A DNA stretch of 64,000 nt from Kondoa malvinella (lineage: Eukaryota > Basidiomycota > Agaricostilbomycetes > Agaricostilbales > Kondoaceae), in the NCBI GenBank assembly GCA_039545315.1, contig BCIM01000008.1, positions 372,001-436,000 on the forward strand, read 5' to 3'. The translations under genes were made by a program, and so were the position numbers. Below, one piece after another: positions 21,901 to 32,880 of this stretch. A model generated the notes under the pieces. The model saw only the letters and a program-made list of their open reading frames with translations. It was not told where the DNA came from and did not search any database. How positions within the stretch are numbered: position 1 is the stretch's first letter; the number at the start of each line of letters is the position of its first letter.

Positions 21901-24179
21901 ATGTCTGCTCCGTTGCTTTTCGACTTTGATCAGCAGCTGCTGGCCAGCACGCTGACACCCAATTCACCAAAGAAGCCTCAACCGAAAGAGCCTGCACCTC
22001 GACAACAGCAGCATCACCCTCAACACCAGATGCAGCAGCAACAACAGTATACGAACAATGGCCAGATGCTCATGTGTCCAGAATACGACTATTCTTCCCT
22101 CATGGGTGCTCCACCGGATTACAGCCAAGACGGCGTTTTCAAGCAACCTCAGATGCCAGTCTCTACTTCGATGGTCTTTAACCCTCTGTCGAATACCATG
22201 TCTTCTCAGCATCCAGCACAGTATGCTTATGCTTCTCCTATGCTCGATAACATGTCCTCCCAAGGCTATGCAACACCTGCGATGACCTTCTCTGCTTCAA
22301 CTAGTTCTTGCAACACCTCTGAAGCCCTCTCACCAATGACAGATTGCATGTCTCCCGACTTGTCATCCAACAACCCAAACCTCCTCCTTCCAGCTGATCA
22401 AGTCTTTTCACCCACCATGAACAATTCACCGAATCAATGGTCAAACATGAATCAATTCCTCTACTCTTCACCTCAGCCACAAGAAGTTTCTCAGCTGAGC
22501 GGATCAAGCGGTTCATCTTACAGAGGCAGCACGGACGAATTCATGCAAGCTTCAATGGGCATCAACAGGCTCGCTGGACTTGGTTTGGCCAATTCTCCTG
22601 ATCCGACTCTGACACCTGCACCTCAGACTGGTTATACTACACCGCAACATTCGGTTCATAACAGCCCGGTCACACCTTTGAAGCAAAGTCCGATCAAGTC
22701 GCATACCATTGTGAGGGAAACGAGGAAAGGTCAAGATCTAGGGTTGGAGTTGGAGGATTTTGAGATGTTCGAGACGCTAGGTCAGCACAAGAGCGCATCA
22801 TTCGGCCTTTTGCTGATGCGGGCCTCTTGGATGACAGGCACGGGTACTTTTGGTCGGGTGCTGCTTTGTCGACTTTTACGCAACACGATGCAAGGTCTAC
22901 CTCAATACTTTGCAATGAAGGTCTTGGCCAAATACGAGGTGGTTCGCTTGAAGCAGATCCAGCACATCAATTCCGAACGAGCTATTTTGGGCAGCGTGCG
23001 ACATCATGGAATAGTTAACCTGTGCGTTACCACGTCGCCAATTCAGTCTTGACTGATTGGTGGTTTGGGTTGCACAGCTTCTGCACCTTCCAAGATGAAC
23101 GCAATCTATACATCTTAATGGAATTCGTCCAAGGCGGCGAACTCTTCTCCCACCTCCGACGCGCTGGTCGCTTTTCCGCGGATGTCTCGCGCTTTTATGC
23201 GGCCAACATTATCTTGGCGCTTGAATACTTGCATGATCGGGACATCATCTATAGGGATCTAAAGCCCGAAAATTTGTTGCTGGATCAGCAGGTCAGTGTG
23301 GAATTCGAGATTTCCGGTGTAATACTGATTTGGGGGTGCTGACAGGGTTATCTAAAAGTCACTGATTTTGGATTCGCGAAACATGTGCCGGATCGTACTT
23401 ATACTCTTTGTGGAACACCTGAGTGCGTGCTTTCTCTGTCAGGTTCAATTAAGGCTGACGGATCATGGCAGATACCTTGCGCCTGAAATCGTAGGCCATC
23501 CGCACCTTCAGGCTGAACATAGGCTCATTGAAACCACAGATCCAATCGACTGGACATGGGAAACCAGCAGACTACTGGGTAATTTCGATTTCTACGCCGT
23601 TTCGATCGTCCGCTGATCATATTGATGCACAGGCCTTTGGTGTCCTGCTCTTCGAGATGCTCTGTGGATATCCTTGTTTCTACGCCGACTCTCCTCTAGG
23701 CATCTACGAGAAGATCCTGTCCGGCAAAGTAAACTTTCCATCACATGTCGATCAGGTAGCTCGAGATTTGATCACCAAGCTCTTGAGTACGGATCTGAGT
23801 CGAAGGCTGGGTAATCTGAGAGGTGGGATAGCGGATATTATGAATCATCAATGGTTCGAAGGCGTGGATTGGAACATGGTTCGAAGGAGGGAGATTCCCG
23901 TGAGCTTATTCCTTGACTTGGATCGATGCGGCGCAAGGCTGATGAGGTTGATGTAAGGCACCTATCATCCCTCGAGTCAAGACTGCTGGCGATTGTGCGC
24001 ATTTCGAAAAGTACGAGCGATACAACCTCAATGCCCTACCTGCCCTCGCTCGAGCACAACACAAACGCACCGCGATGCAACAAGGAACTTGGCGTGAGCC
24101 TAATGCAGACGAAGAGCGAATAGAACAAGCGAGGCAGGGCAGGGAAGATCAGTTTAAGGGTTTCTTTTTCGAGTTTTGA
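21901..24179 (+). CDS. cAMP-dependent protein kinase catalytic subunit
   Basis: Starts at 21901 ([16 protein letters not shown]). The first 260 or so residues are disordered and Gln/Pro/Ser-rich, including a poly-Gln/His tract. The kinase domain follows: [11 protein letters not shown] (glycine loop), YFAMKVL (Lys), [21 protein letters not shown] (catalytic loop), [25 protein letters not shown] (activation loop), [21 protein letters not shown], and a hydrophobic C-tail FKGFFFEF with the [11 protein letters not shown] stretch typical of PKA (the turn before the FxxF motif). The activation segment is split by several small introns, which, read through, create false in-frame text. The kinase phosphorylates R-R-x-S/T sites downstream of cAMP, governing growth and morphogenesis in fungi. 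Stop at 24179. High confidence for PKA type. Confidence 0.9.
21998..22045 (+). repeat. CAG/CAA-rich tract coding for Gln/His
   Basis: Imperfect CAG/CAA repeats encode a QQQ-rich stretch in the disordered N-terminus of the PKA catalytic subunit. Such tracts often vary in length between strains. Confidence 0.8.
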
Positions 24180-24271
24180 AAGGGAGGCTCAGGTGTACAT
24201 TTTTGTGGGTGTGTAATGGGTTCATTAATACAGTGGGATGGGTATGCTATACAACTATTGGATTGCGTGAG

Positions 24272-24868
24272 CTAGTACAGAGCAGCAGATAGAACAGAGA
24301 CGAACCTCTTGTGCTCAAACTCGCTATCCTCGACCAACCGCGCTATGGCCTATCGTCAGGACCTGTACCTTAGCAAAGAGGGATGAGTACATACATTCCT
24401 CAACTCCGCGCTGACTACACCATTGATTCTCGTCCCCAGAGGCTCCTTCTTGTTGTTCAACAGGACAGCAGCGTTCGTGTCGAATCGAATATATCTCCCA
24501 TCACTCCTTCTCTGTTCCTTTTTCGTTCTGACTACTACAGCCCTTCGCACATCTCCTCTTTTGACTTTGGCTACCAGAGATGAGTTTGCATTGTTTGACG
24601 TTTGCAGCGAACGAGCTTTCTTGACTACTACGACAATTTCATCGCCTGAATTGGACAAGCATCAGTCTGAGAGATGCTGGAGCTGTGTGTATGAGCTCGC
24701 CTGTTCTCGCTAAACCGAAAGAAGACTTGTTTTTGAGAACGTTGACGCATTCGACGAGTAAAGCGCCAGAATTATCGAGCACTTGCTGTTGGGTATCCCG
24801 CTTGGAATGAGCATCCACACATACACGTTGTTACATTTAGACAGACCATTGTAGCTTTGAGGCCTATC
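24272..24868 (-). CDS. MRPL38: Mitochondrial ribosomal protein uL14m
   Basis: Starts at 24868 with [12 protein letters not shown], the bacterial-type L14 N-terminus. After an intron, [20 protein letters not shown], then [50 protein letters not shown] and [14 protein letters not shown] follow. These are the hallmark strands of L14, and the form is organellar/bacterial rather than the cytosolic uL14. The last short exon is less certain and ends with the stop at 24272. The protein sits at the interface of the large subunit near the elongation factor site in the mitochondrial ribosome. Divergent from the coiled-coil protein gene. Confidence 0.82.
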
Positions 24869-25340
24869 ATGCTGGCAACGAGATGCTTTGGCGGTTTGAG
24901 TCGAACCGCGAGTTTGACTGCCATGTGTTGACAATACCCGCTCTGCGCTACTTGGAGCATACCACAGCGTCTGTCTGCGTGGAACATACACCTGCTGCTG
25001 TTGTATGGACTCGTCTGAAGAGTTGAGTCTGGAAGATTTGGACAAATCACCAGTCAAGGAAAAGGTGAGACTGTCCCTGAAGGCGTAGAGCAAGTGCAAA
25101 AGGCTAAACAGCAGCATCTCAGTCAATTTCAAACCATCGTGTGCACCATAACAAGCAGCAATACTTGGTTCATTGGGCTGGAAGCAACCGTTCGACTGGC
25201 AAACCATACGAGCCAACTTGGGTGAGCTAACACTCTGAGAGTAGTCACTGAACGCTCAGCTAACGAAATTGTGTCAGAAACCGGAAGCCAACATCCAAAA
25301 CAAAGACATCTTGAACGATTACAAGGTCTCTATAGGCATC
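24869..25340. promoter_or_regulatory. Divergent upstream region
   Basis: 472 bases between the uL14m start and the start of the large coiled-coil protein gene. No supported gene. A minus-strand frame here is not coding-like. Confidence 0.35.
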
Positions 25341-28300
25341 ATGGCTGCACCCACAAAGCAACGAGCTGCGAAAGTGGTGAAAGCTGGCAGATCAAAACCT
25401 ATGCAAAAACAGCGTGTCAAAATCAAGAGCGAATCTCCAGAGAAGCAGACCATTAAAGAACTTGTCCCTCTTGATGAGAGCCCACCTACATCAGAGGAAG
25501 ATGTGCCCTCTATCCGCATGTCCAATTCTCCTAGAAGCGTAGCAGATTCGCGTAGAAGCTCAAGAGGTCGTTCTTCTACTGGTAGATTATCCATCGAACC
25601 TTGGTCCAAGCCGCCGAGCGTGAAAGCTTCTCCAATCAATACAAAGAAACGCAAAATACATGTCCTATCAGATGATTCGGATGATACTCGACCTTCACCT
25701 CGAGCCAGAAAGATCAAGCGTATACCCGAATCCAGCCAGAGTGCTTCTCAACGCAGCGCTATGCCCGAGGAAGTAGAATCACAAGATCAGCCAGAAGAGA
25801 AGCCAGATCGGACAGACGCCTTTGCTCGACCTCCGCCAGATTTAGTACCTGTTGCTTCCACCTCCAAAGTAAAATCACCTACCAAAATAAAATCACATAG
25901 CAAAGCGCGCAAATCAACAGGCGGCAAGATTAGTTCACCAGAAAACAAAACCAGACGAAAGAAGACCAGGGATTGGTTGCTGTTGGGCGAAACGAAAGAG
26001 CAATCTTTTCCTATCGCCCAAGATTTCAACGAATCTGCAGAACATGTCATTCCCGACTCGCAACAAGAAGCTTCTCTCGTTTCTCGCTACATGTCTTCGG
26101 GCGAAACGAAGGTTCCTAATTTGAAACCTGTTCCACAACCTACCGCTCGATTATTGCAATCTCTACAAGACCCTATGCCGTACAGTTCGCCTATAGAGAA
26201 TGCCTCGTCTCAAATTGAGAGCGATTTATTGCCTTCTGCTATGGAGTACGAGACGGCACCTCAGAGTCCTTTGGCGGCAATGCCTAGTCCGCCTGAAGAG
26301 GGTGTGGCAGATGATGTCTTTATCGAGACTGGTCGCGTTAGTCCTGCAGCTATACTTCCGGAGCAAGATCAACCCGACCTTTCGGCAGCTCAGGAGGTCC
26401 TTGAAGCCGAAGATGCCCCTCATACAATTTCAAACAACGTTCTTGTTCCCGCTTCAGAAGGACCAGATGTAGCTCCATTACCCGATGCAGTCGTTCCCGA
26501 GGAAGCAGAATTCGATGACGACTCCTTACCACCTCCACTCGATTTCGACACGTCCTACAAGAAACAATCACCTTCTTCTAAATCACAAGAGCAAGAACCA
26601 GAACCGAAACGCCTTGCATTACAAGACAAGACTCAGGCTCAACGTTGGGTCGAGGATGATCAATCTGAGAATGCTCGATCTGGTGTGCTGGAATTACTCG
26701 AAGGGGCAGTGAGGGACGAAGTGAGGGAGTTCTTTGTTGATGCTGTTGCGTATCGGGATAGTGAGTGTCTACTTTTGAGACAGATGTATAGTCAAGCTGA
26801 TGGAAGAGCAGAGCTCATACCGCGGGATTGGGAAACGCTGTGCTTTCATCTGGCCGATGTGGATGATGAAGAATTGGTGCTTGTCATGTCGATCAAAGAA
26901 GCGCGATATAGAATAACTTTGGTGCCTTTTGGTGGAGATGCTGCTTTTGAGCCGGAGATGCAACATGTTCGAGATTGGGCTGAACAGCAAGCTGATCATA
27001 TTTTCGAAGAACCTGATGGTGAAGTCGTTGCGGATGATGAGGAGCAGATGAGGATCCAGGCGGAAGAGCAATTGCAGCTGGAGGAAGAGTCGCGTCATCG
27101 GATGGCCGAAGCTGAATTGTTGCGCTTGGAGCAAGAAGAAAAGCAACAGATTGCCGAAGCGGAGCACTATGCCTCACAAATACGAGATCGATCAGCATCG
27201 GAAGATCAGCAGAGGCAGTCGGAAAATCAGCTTGATCACAGTCCGTATCTCGAGCCGCAAGAAGAAGATCAGCTTTCTGTTCGGTCAGCCTCGCAGGAAG
27301 ATGAAGAGCCAGAAGAAGAAGTCAATGGCGTGAGCTCACCTGAGGAGCTTGAAGACGAAGTGGAAGAGCCGCGCGGCTCAGCAAGTCCTGCCAATTCAGT
27401 CGCCGATTTCGAAGAAGAGCTCGTCAACGGAGTCAATTCACCCGCAGAATCACTACACAGTCCGCAAGCGGCGCCAAGTCCACCAAAAGATATGACCGCT
27501 TCTTCTTCACCCGCTCGGGAGGACGAGTCAGAGATATCGCCCATCGCTGAATGTTTCCGTTTCTCTCAGCCTGAGCATCAACCCAGTCAAATACCTACTA
27601 CCGTTCCGGAATGGCTGCAGCCAATCGAGTATGTCATTGCGACCACAATTAAAGAACCAAGAGATGAGCCTTCATGTCAAGATGTGGAAGCAGTCGAATT
27701 CGAAGAACCGGCGCCAGTCGATCCACTCCGGCGAGATTCAGAGGCGATAGCGGATAAAGTGCCAGCGACTGCATATGGTTTCGAACTGGGTACAACACCT
27801 TCACCACCAGAGTGGACAGGCTTCGGCGATGCTGTCCAAGAACATGACGAGCAAGAACAGCATGACCCGAAACAATCCAAAGCAAACCTCTTAGAGCATT
27901 CAGAGGGTCCCGAGCAGGCCTTCGGCGAAGCATATGCGATTGTCGCTGAGCGACAGGAAGTTGAGCAGCCAAATGTCGACGACACAAGCATGTTTGAGCT
28001 AGTGCGGGAGCCAGGTTCAAGCCAGCCATCTTCCCTTGACAGGCCTTCCATCAACGGCTGCACCGACTCTTTCTCTTTCTCTCAAAACACCGAGCATCAA
28101 GGCATCATCCAGTCAGACGAAAGACCAGATACCGAGTCCATATATCCAGACTTGGCTACCTTTGGCGACATGCTCGCTGATCAAATAGGCCGAGCGGAAT
28201 CAAGAAGCATGGCGCCCTTCGCTGCCAGTGCAGAGTTGCCACAGCCTTTCCCAGCAGCGACTGCAGAAGAAGCCATGTTGCGACCCGATGATGCTGCAAC

Positions 28301-29245
28301 TACATTGACCGGGCCTCTGTCAACTTTGGAAGACGGCTATTCGGAGCTCTTGCAAGCGCGCCTTGATCAATTGCATCGCGAGCAAGAAGCAGCTGCCAAT
28401 ACCGAGGAACCGCCTCCCAATGGCATATCAAGCTACGCTGAGCCGAATCCGCAGATACCAGATTTGTCAGCGATGCAAGCCGTCGTTGACGAGAATGCGT
28501 CTCTGCACGATCAAATCTCGAAATTGTCAAAAGACAATGACGCCCTAAGATCATCTAGACGATACGCAGAAGAAGAGGCTGCCAAGTTTCGACAGGCATA
28601 CGCGGAAGCATCAACAGCAGCCAGTCTACGAGGTGTTGAGGTGGTCGAATTGGAGGCTCGAGTCAGCCAGCTGGAACGCCAGCTTGATGAGGGTCTGCGA
28701 CAGCGAGATCTGGTATCGAAGGCTCGCGAAAAAAGAGCTGCTGGTCAGTCCTCTCATACGTGCTTATTTATTTGAAGCTGACGACTACATCAGATGAGCT
28801 CAACAAGCTTCGGATCCAACATGACCTGCTCAAGACCAACTTCCAAGCTTCCGATATTTCAATGCTTAGAAGACAAGCGGCTCTAGGCATAGAGAGTGTG
28901 GGTGTGGCTGCGGATCTCCGAAACAAGTTGGCAAGACAAGAAGCTAGCGCAGCCAATTGGCAGCAATCCTTGGCATCTGGCGGGCCGATAGCTGCGCAGA
29001 GTGATAGCGATGACGAGTCTTTTTCGGGCTTAGGAGAGAGCTCGAGCTCGAGCTCAGATGAAGATGAAGGTCAAGAGATGTCATATCAAGCAACTCCTGC
29101 TCAGACCGCCCCTCAAGCAATCGCTGCAGTACCTGAAGCTTTTCTGTGCCGTTGGCGACAAGCTGATGAGACATGGTGCGGAGACAAGGTTGAGGCAAAG
29201 GGCGCTTTGGTGTATCATGTGATGGCTCACAGTGACTTGTTGTAA
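25341..29245 (+). CDS. Large acidic coiled-coil protein with C-terminal Zn-finger-like motif
   Basis: The ATG at 25341 starts MAAPTKQRAAKVVKAG; a GTCAGT...CATCAG intron at 28744-28793 joins exon 2. Total about 1284 residues. The N-terminal third is disordered and basic with nuclear-localisation-like stretches (KSPTKIKSHSKARKSTGG, KTRRKKTRD). A compact domain around 26640-26990 (EGAVRDEVREFFVDAVAYRD, RDWETLCFHLADVDDEELVLVM, YRITLVPFGG) is the only globular-looking part of the first two thirds. A long Glu/Gln-rich region and predicted coiled coils follow (DENASLHDQISKLSKDND, VVELEARVSQLERQLDE). The C-terminus has FLCRWRQADETWCGD and YHVMAHSD, i.e. a C-x8-C-x14-H-x3-H arrangement. I do not recognise a named family. 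Likely nuclear. Confidence 0.65.
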
Positions 29246-29371
29246 AAGGGTGAACGCGAATTGTACAACCAATGTGACTATAGCAAGCTTAAATTATACA
29301 TGTTGTCTATGTCGGTATATGCACTCTGCGCGGACACGTCAGCTCTAAGGCAGGACTGTGCTGTATAGCAC

Positions 29372-30643
29372 TCACTTTCCGCCCGCTGCTTGCCAATCTA
29401 TGAAGGCTTTGTCTATTCTTACAGCACAAGCCAAGCGAGAATTTGGCTGGGTCCTGACATCGAGCTCTAGCTGATCCACCTCTTCATCCGATATCGCAGT
29501 CGTCTCCAGATGAGGCTCGAATTGACAATGGCATGTTGCGCACTAGCAGACAATCAGGCCAGCTCGACGTCAGGATATGGGACGAACCTCGAGGAAGCCA
29601 CCACAGGTCGCATCAACCAGTTCCGCTCGCTTGGCTACGTCCTTGACCGTCTCTCCTTCAAACCCGGATAAAGTATGGCTTGTCCCATCTTTTTCAAACT
29701 TGATGTTAATGACATCTTCGCCAAGCTCGTCTGTTCTCTTTTGAGTCTTTCTATCAAGACGCTTTGCTTTGGCGGCTTTTAGAATAGCAGCATAAGAGTC
29801 TTTGGCAGACAGTGACACGTTCGCTAAAGCCTTGCGATTCTCGTATAAAGCGACTTGTTCTTCTTGAGATAGGCCTATTCGCCCACGCCATTTCGCCCAC
29901 CAGATGGAAGACATATCATCTGCTTTGGCAACATCGGCGTCAAGGACGACATTGACGAAACTTGCTGCATCTTGAGCCGAGAGCGAGCCATACCAATCGC
30001 CTACACCGGCGGAAGTGTATACAAGTGCGTTCGCTGCGTATCTGAAGGGGATATCAGAGCTGTCTTTGGGCCAGCGATCGAACGTACTTGTGACCACCTA
30101 TGTGCGAGACCTGGAAAACCTTCACTCGCGAGGCACCTCTGTTGCTGACTTCCTTATGGAGTGCATCGTAGAATGACTGGCCGACTATTCCACAGCGACA
30201 GTCTCTTGAACCGTCTTTGAGAGATCAGCATTACATCGGATGAGATAGCTAAGTGGCTCACGAGTGCAGACGTAGACATGGATCTCGTCCACTTTAGCAG
30301 AGCCTGAAGACTGCGATATCGCCTCGATGCCTTCTTGGCTATCTTCCACCTTGCGTTGTAACTTGATCATGTCAGGATAGACGAAAGCGTCGCCAGCTCC
30401 AGATCCACAAGCAAAAGAGCGAAGACTGTCTGCCAGAGCATGTTGTCCATCTAGCTGCGCGAGTCCTTCCAACAAAGCCGATCCCTCTTCAAATTTGGGA
30501 GGCCATTGCGATTCTGCAGCGTCACGATGGATCACAAGGTGTCGCTTGGCTGTAGACGCCGTGCCAGCAAGCCCAGAGCTATGGCGATATTGGCACCATC
30601 TGGCGATGGAGTATACGCGAAGAGCGTTTCTCGCTGTTCGCAT
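29372..30643 (-). CDS. Suc-Fer (Aim32/Apd1-type) protein fused to an adrenodoxin-type 2Fe-2S ferredoxin domain
   Basis: Minus-strand gene starting at 30643. The first 30 residues (MRTARNALRVYSIARWCQYR) form a basic, likely mitochondrial presequence. Residues after about 45 match a thioredoxin-like ferredoxin of the Apd1/Aim32 group: RSFACGSGAGDAFVYPDMI, IHVYVCTRE, and in the next exon VSHIGGHKYAANALVY, whose H-x3-H pair is the known second-ligand set in Apd1. A linker of about 70 residues leads to a second iron-sulfur unit: EDVINIKFEKDGTSHTLSGFEG, then VDATCGGFLECATCHCQFE and a distal RLACAVRIDKAF, i.e. C-x5-C-x2-C plus a later Cys as in adrenodoxin. The protein would therefore bind two different 2Fe-2S clusters. 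The inference of mitochondrial location follows from the presequence. The fusion is unusual to me. Confidence 0.75.
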
Positions 30644-31058
30644 GAAGAGTCCTCCTCCCGGCTAGCGGCTCTCATATCTCAGAGGCTACGCAGTCTCATC
30701 TATCTGCATCCTTGCACATTAGGCGTGATTCCTTATCACCCCTGTCGCTGCCGTGTCACTGTGATGGGCCTATCTCTATGCATAGTCTACTCGCGACCTA
30801 TATCCTTCCTATGTCCCTTGATGCTCGTACAGGGCTAGCATAAGCCAGCGCTTGTCGCGCCAAGCCAGATGTACGCTACGCCCTTGCCGAACAGACGAAG
30901 TCATCTGAGGGACCCTTTGTCCATGAATGGCACAACACTATTCCACTCTTCTTCGATCTGCTTCTTTTCTCTCCACCACTCGTTCACTCTCCTCTTAATC
31001 TCACTCGCACACTTTACGACCCTTTACGAACAATCTACGACCATATCAATCTGTCAAT
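30644..31058. promoter_or_regulatory. Divergent upstream region of the Suc-Fer and FAR1-like genes
   Basis: 415 bases, no supported gene. Toward 31050 it is pyrimidine-rich, suiting a leader for the plus-strand gene. Confidence 0.4.
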
Positions 31059-32740
31059 ATGGAAGCTCTCTCTTCTGTACAGCTTTCTAACGACCCTGCG
31101 AAGGCATCTTCTTTCGATCCTAATCTTCTTCCTGGTCCACAAACGACATCTGATCTATTCAAGGGCATCTTCAGCACCTCTGATAGCCGTCCGATATCGA
31201 CGGCCGATGCTTTCTCTGCTTCTCTTGCCATAAAGTCTATTCCAGCCCCTTTGTTGCCTACTCCACATATTAATACTGAAGGAATCCGCTCACCTGTTTC
31301 TCGTTCGCCTGGCGCTCTTGATCTTGGACGCCTAGAAGCAATGGCCGATGCTCAAGTCAACCGAGAGTCAAAGGAAGCACCAGTGCCGACGCAAGCCTCG
31401 AACGCGATACCCATGACTTGTGACTCGCCTGTTGAAGTGGCTTCACGGATGACTAACTCGCCTTCACCACAAAGCGAGCAAAGCCCAGAAAGCGTCCGCG
31501 ATGCTGTCTCTGTCCTGTATGCTCTATGCCTTGCACGCGTGGACTCTCCGATGCTGACTTCTTCCCCTTGTCTTGTCTAATCAGGCCAGCTCCAGCTATC
31601 GGCGACCGTTTCGAGTCAAGAGAAAAGTTCAAGCAAACTTGCCAGCAATATGCCGACAGCTTCTCTACCGCTAATCCTGCCTGTCGCTTTCATTTCGCAA
31701 CTCGGACCAGCTCGGCGGATAAATGGCTGTAGGTCATCTCCGTCTGACTGTCGAACACTGACTGACCCGGTAATCAGCGTGTTCTCTTGTGGTCATCACA
31801 CGAAAGGTTGTCCGGTCTTGGTTCGCGTTGAGCGAGACCGACTGACGGACGAATGGTCAGTAGAACAAGACTTCGGGTTGCTTCTGTCACTGACAATCTC
31901 GAGCAGGATCATCACTGCTCACCAATACGAACACAAACATCCTCATAGTGCAAGCATCGCCTCTCATACCAAATTGAAGGTACCTAGTGGCGATTCTGTC
32001 TCCCGTCCATCTTCAGCTGCCAGCAACAAGTCATCTCGTAAATTCTCTGTCATTCGAAAGCGAGAAAAGGAAGACGCGGGCTTGGAATATCAACCCTATC
32101 CAAGACCGCGTAGTCGTAGCAGCATCACTGTTCCAGAGAAACGAAGACACTCGGTAGATGGCAATGCCAGAAGCGGTTCAATCATTCGTGCAATTATCAA
32201 GCATAAGCGCAGCTCTTCAGACCAGCTGTCAATGAATGGCTCGTCAGGCTTGTTGACCGAAGAAGCGTTGCTTCCTCACTTTGCGGCTCACGGCATTCAA
32301 CACGCCCACTCGAACGAGCGTAAAGGCTCCAGCGATTCTTTGCGCCCTCCTAGTCCAAGCGGTAGCAACAGCTCCATCTCTTCCGATCTCTACAGCTACC
32401 GTTCTCGAGGACTTTCTATTAGCTCAGCTGGCAGTGACCAAGCTTCTTCGTCAGCAAGCTCCTTACCTGAGCCGACTGGTACTCTCCAGGACTACCTCAT
32501 TGCAGTGCATCAGCTCTTGGGCGCAGAAGAGGTCGTCTCTGCCCTCAGGGTCAGATCATTCCACGCTTTGACATCCCCAAGCTAATGTTGGCTGCTCTAT
32601 AGGCATCGGGCATCATGGACATATCGACTTTATTGTCTCTCGAGACGACTGAACTTCACTGTCTCGTGGACAACTTTACAGACGTCACAATGTTGCAGAA
32701 GCTCCTAATCAAGAACCGTATCGCACGAGCCCTAAGATGA
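31059..32740 (+). CDS. FAR1/WRKY-GCM1-like DNA-binding domain protein
   Basis: About 450 residues from five exons starting MEALSSVQLSNDP at 31059. After a disordered Ser/Pro-rich start comes a compact domain: GDRFESREKFKQTCQQYADSF, CRFHFATRT, KWLRVFSCGHHTKGCP, VLVRVERDRLTDEWIITAHQYEHKHP. The order F-x-S...F...C...A...F-x-C......C-P......W-x-I......H-x-H with zinc-ligand spacing matches the FAR1/WRKY-GCM1 zinc-binding class, which in eukaryotes is tied to Mutator-like transposases and to regulators derived from them. No transposase catalytic domain follows. The rest is Ser-rich, ending with TLQDYLIAVHQLLGAEEVVSALRA and GIMDISTLLSLETTELHCLVD, possibly a SAM-like protein-interaction domain. Introns are 50-60 bases. 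Function: likely transcription regulator; the regulon is unknown. Confidence 0.65.
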
Positions 32741-32880
32741 TGAGGTGAAGGAGTGTATATGTAATACGTCTAGAGTTGTAAAGCCGAATGCCATGATATT
32801 TACAATGCAGGATATATAATGTGTTATGCGAATGAACGATGCTACTTCCGTCTATACATCCATTTCTAAATCGAGCCACT

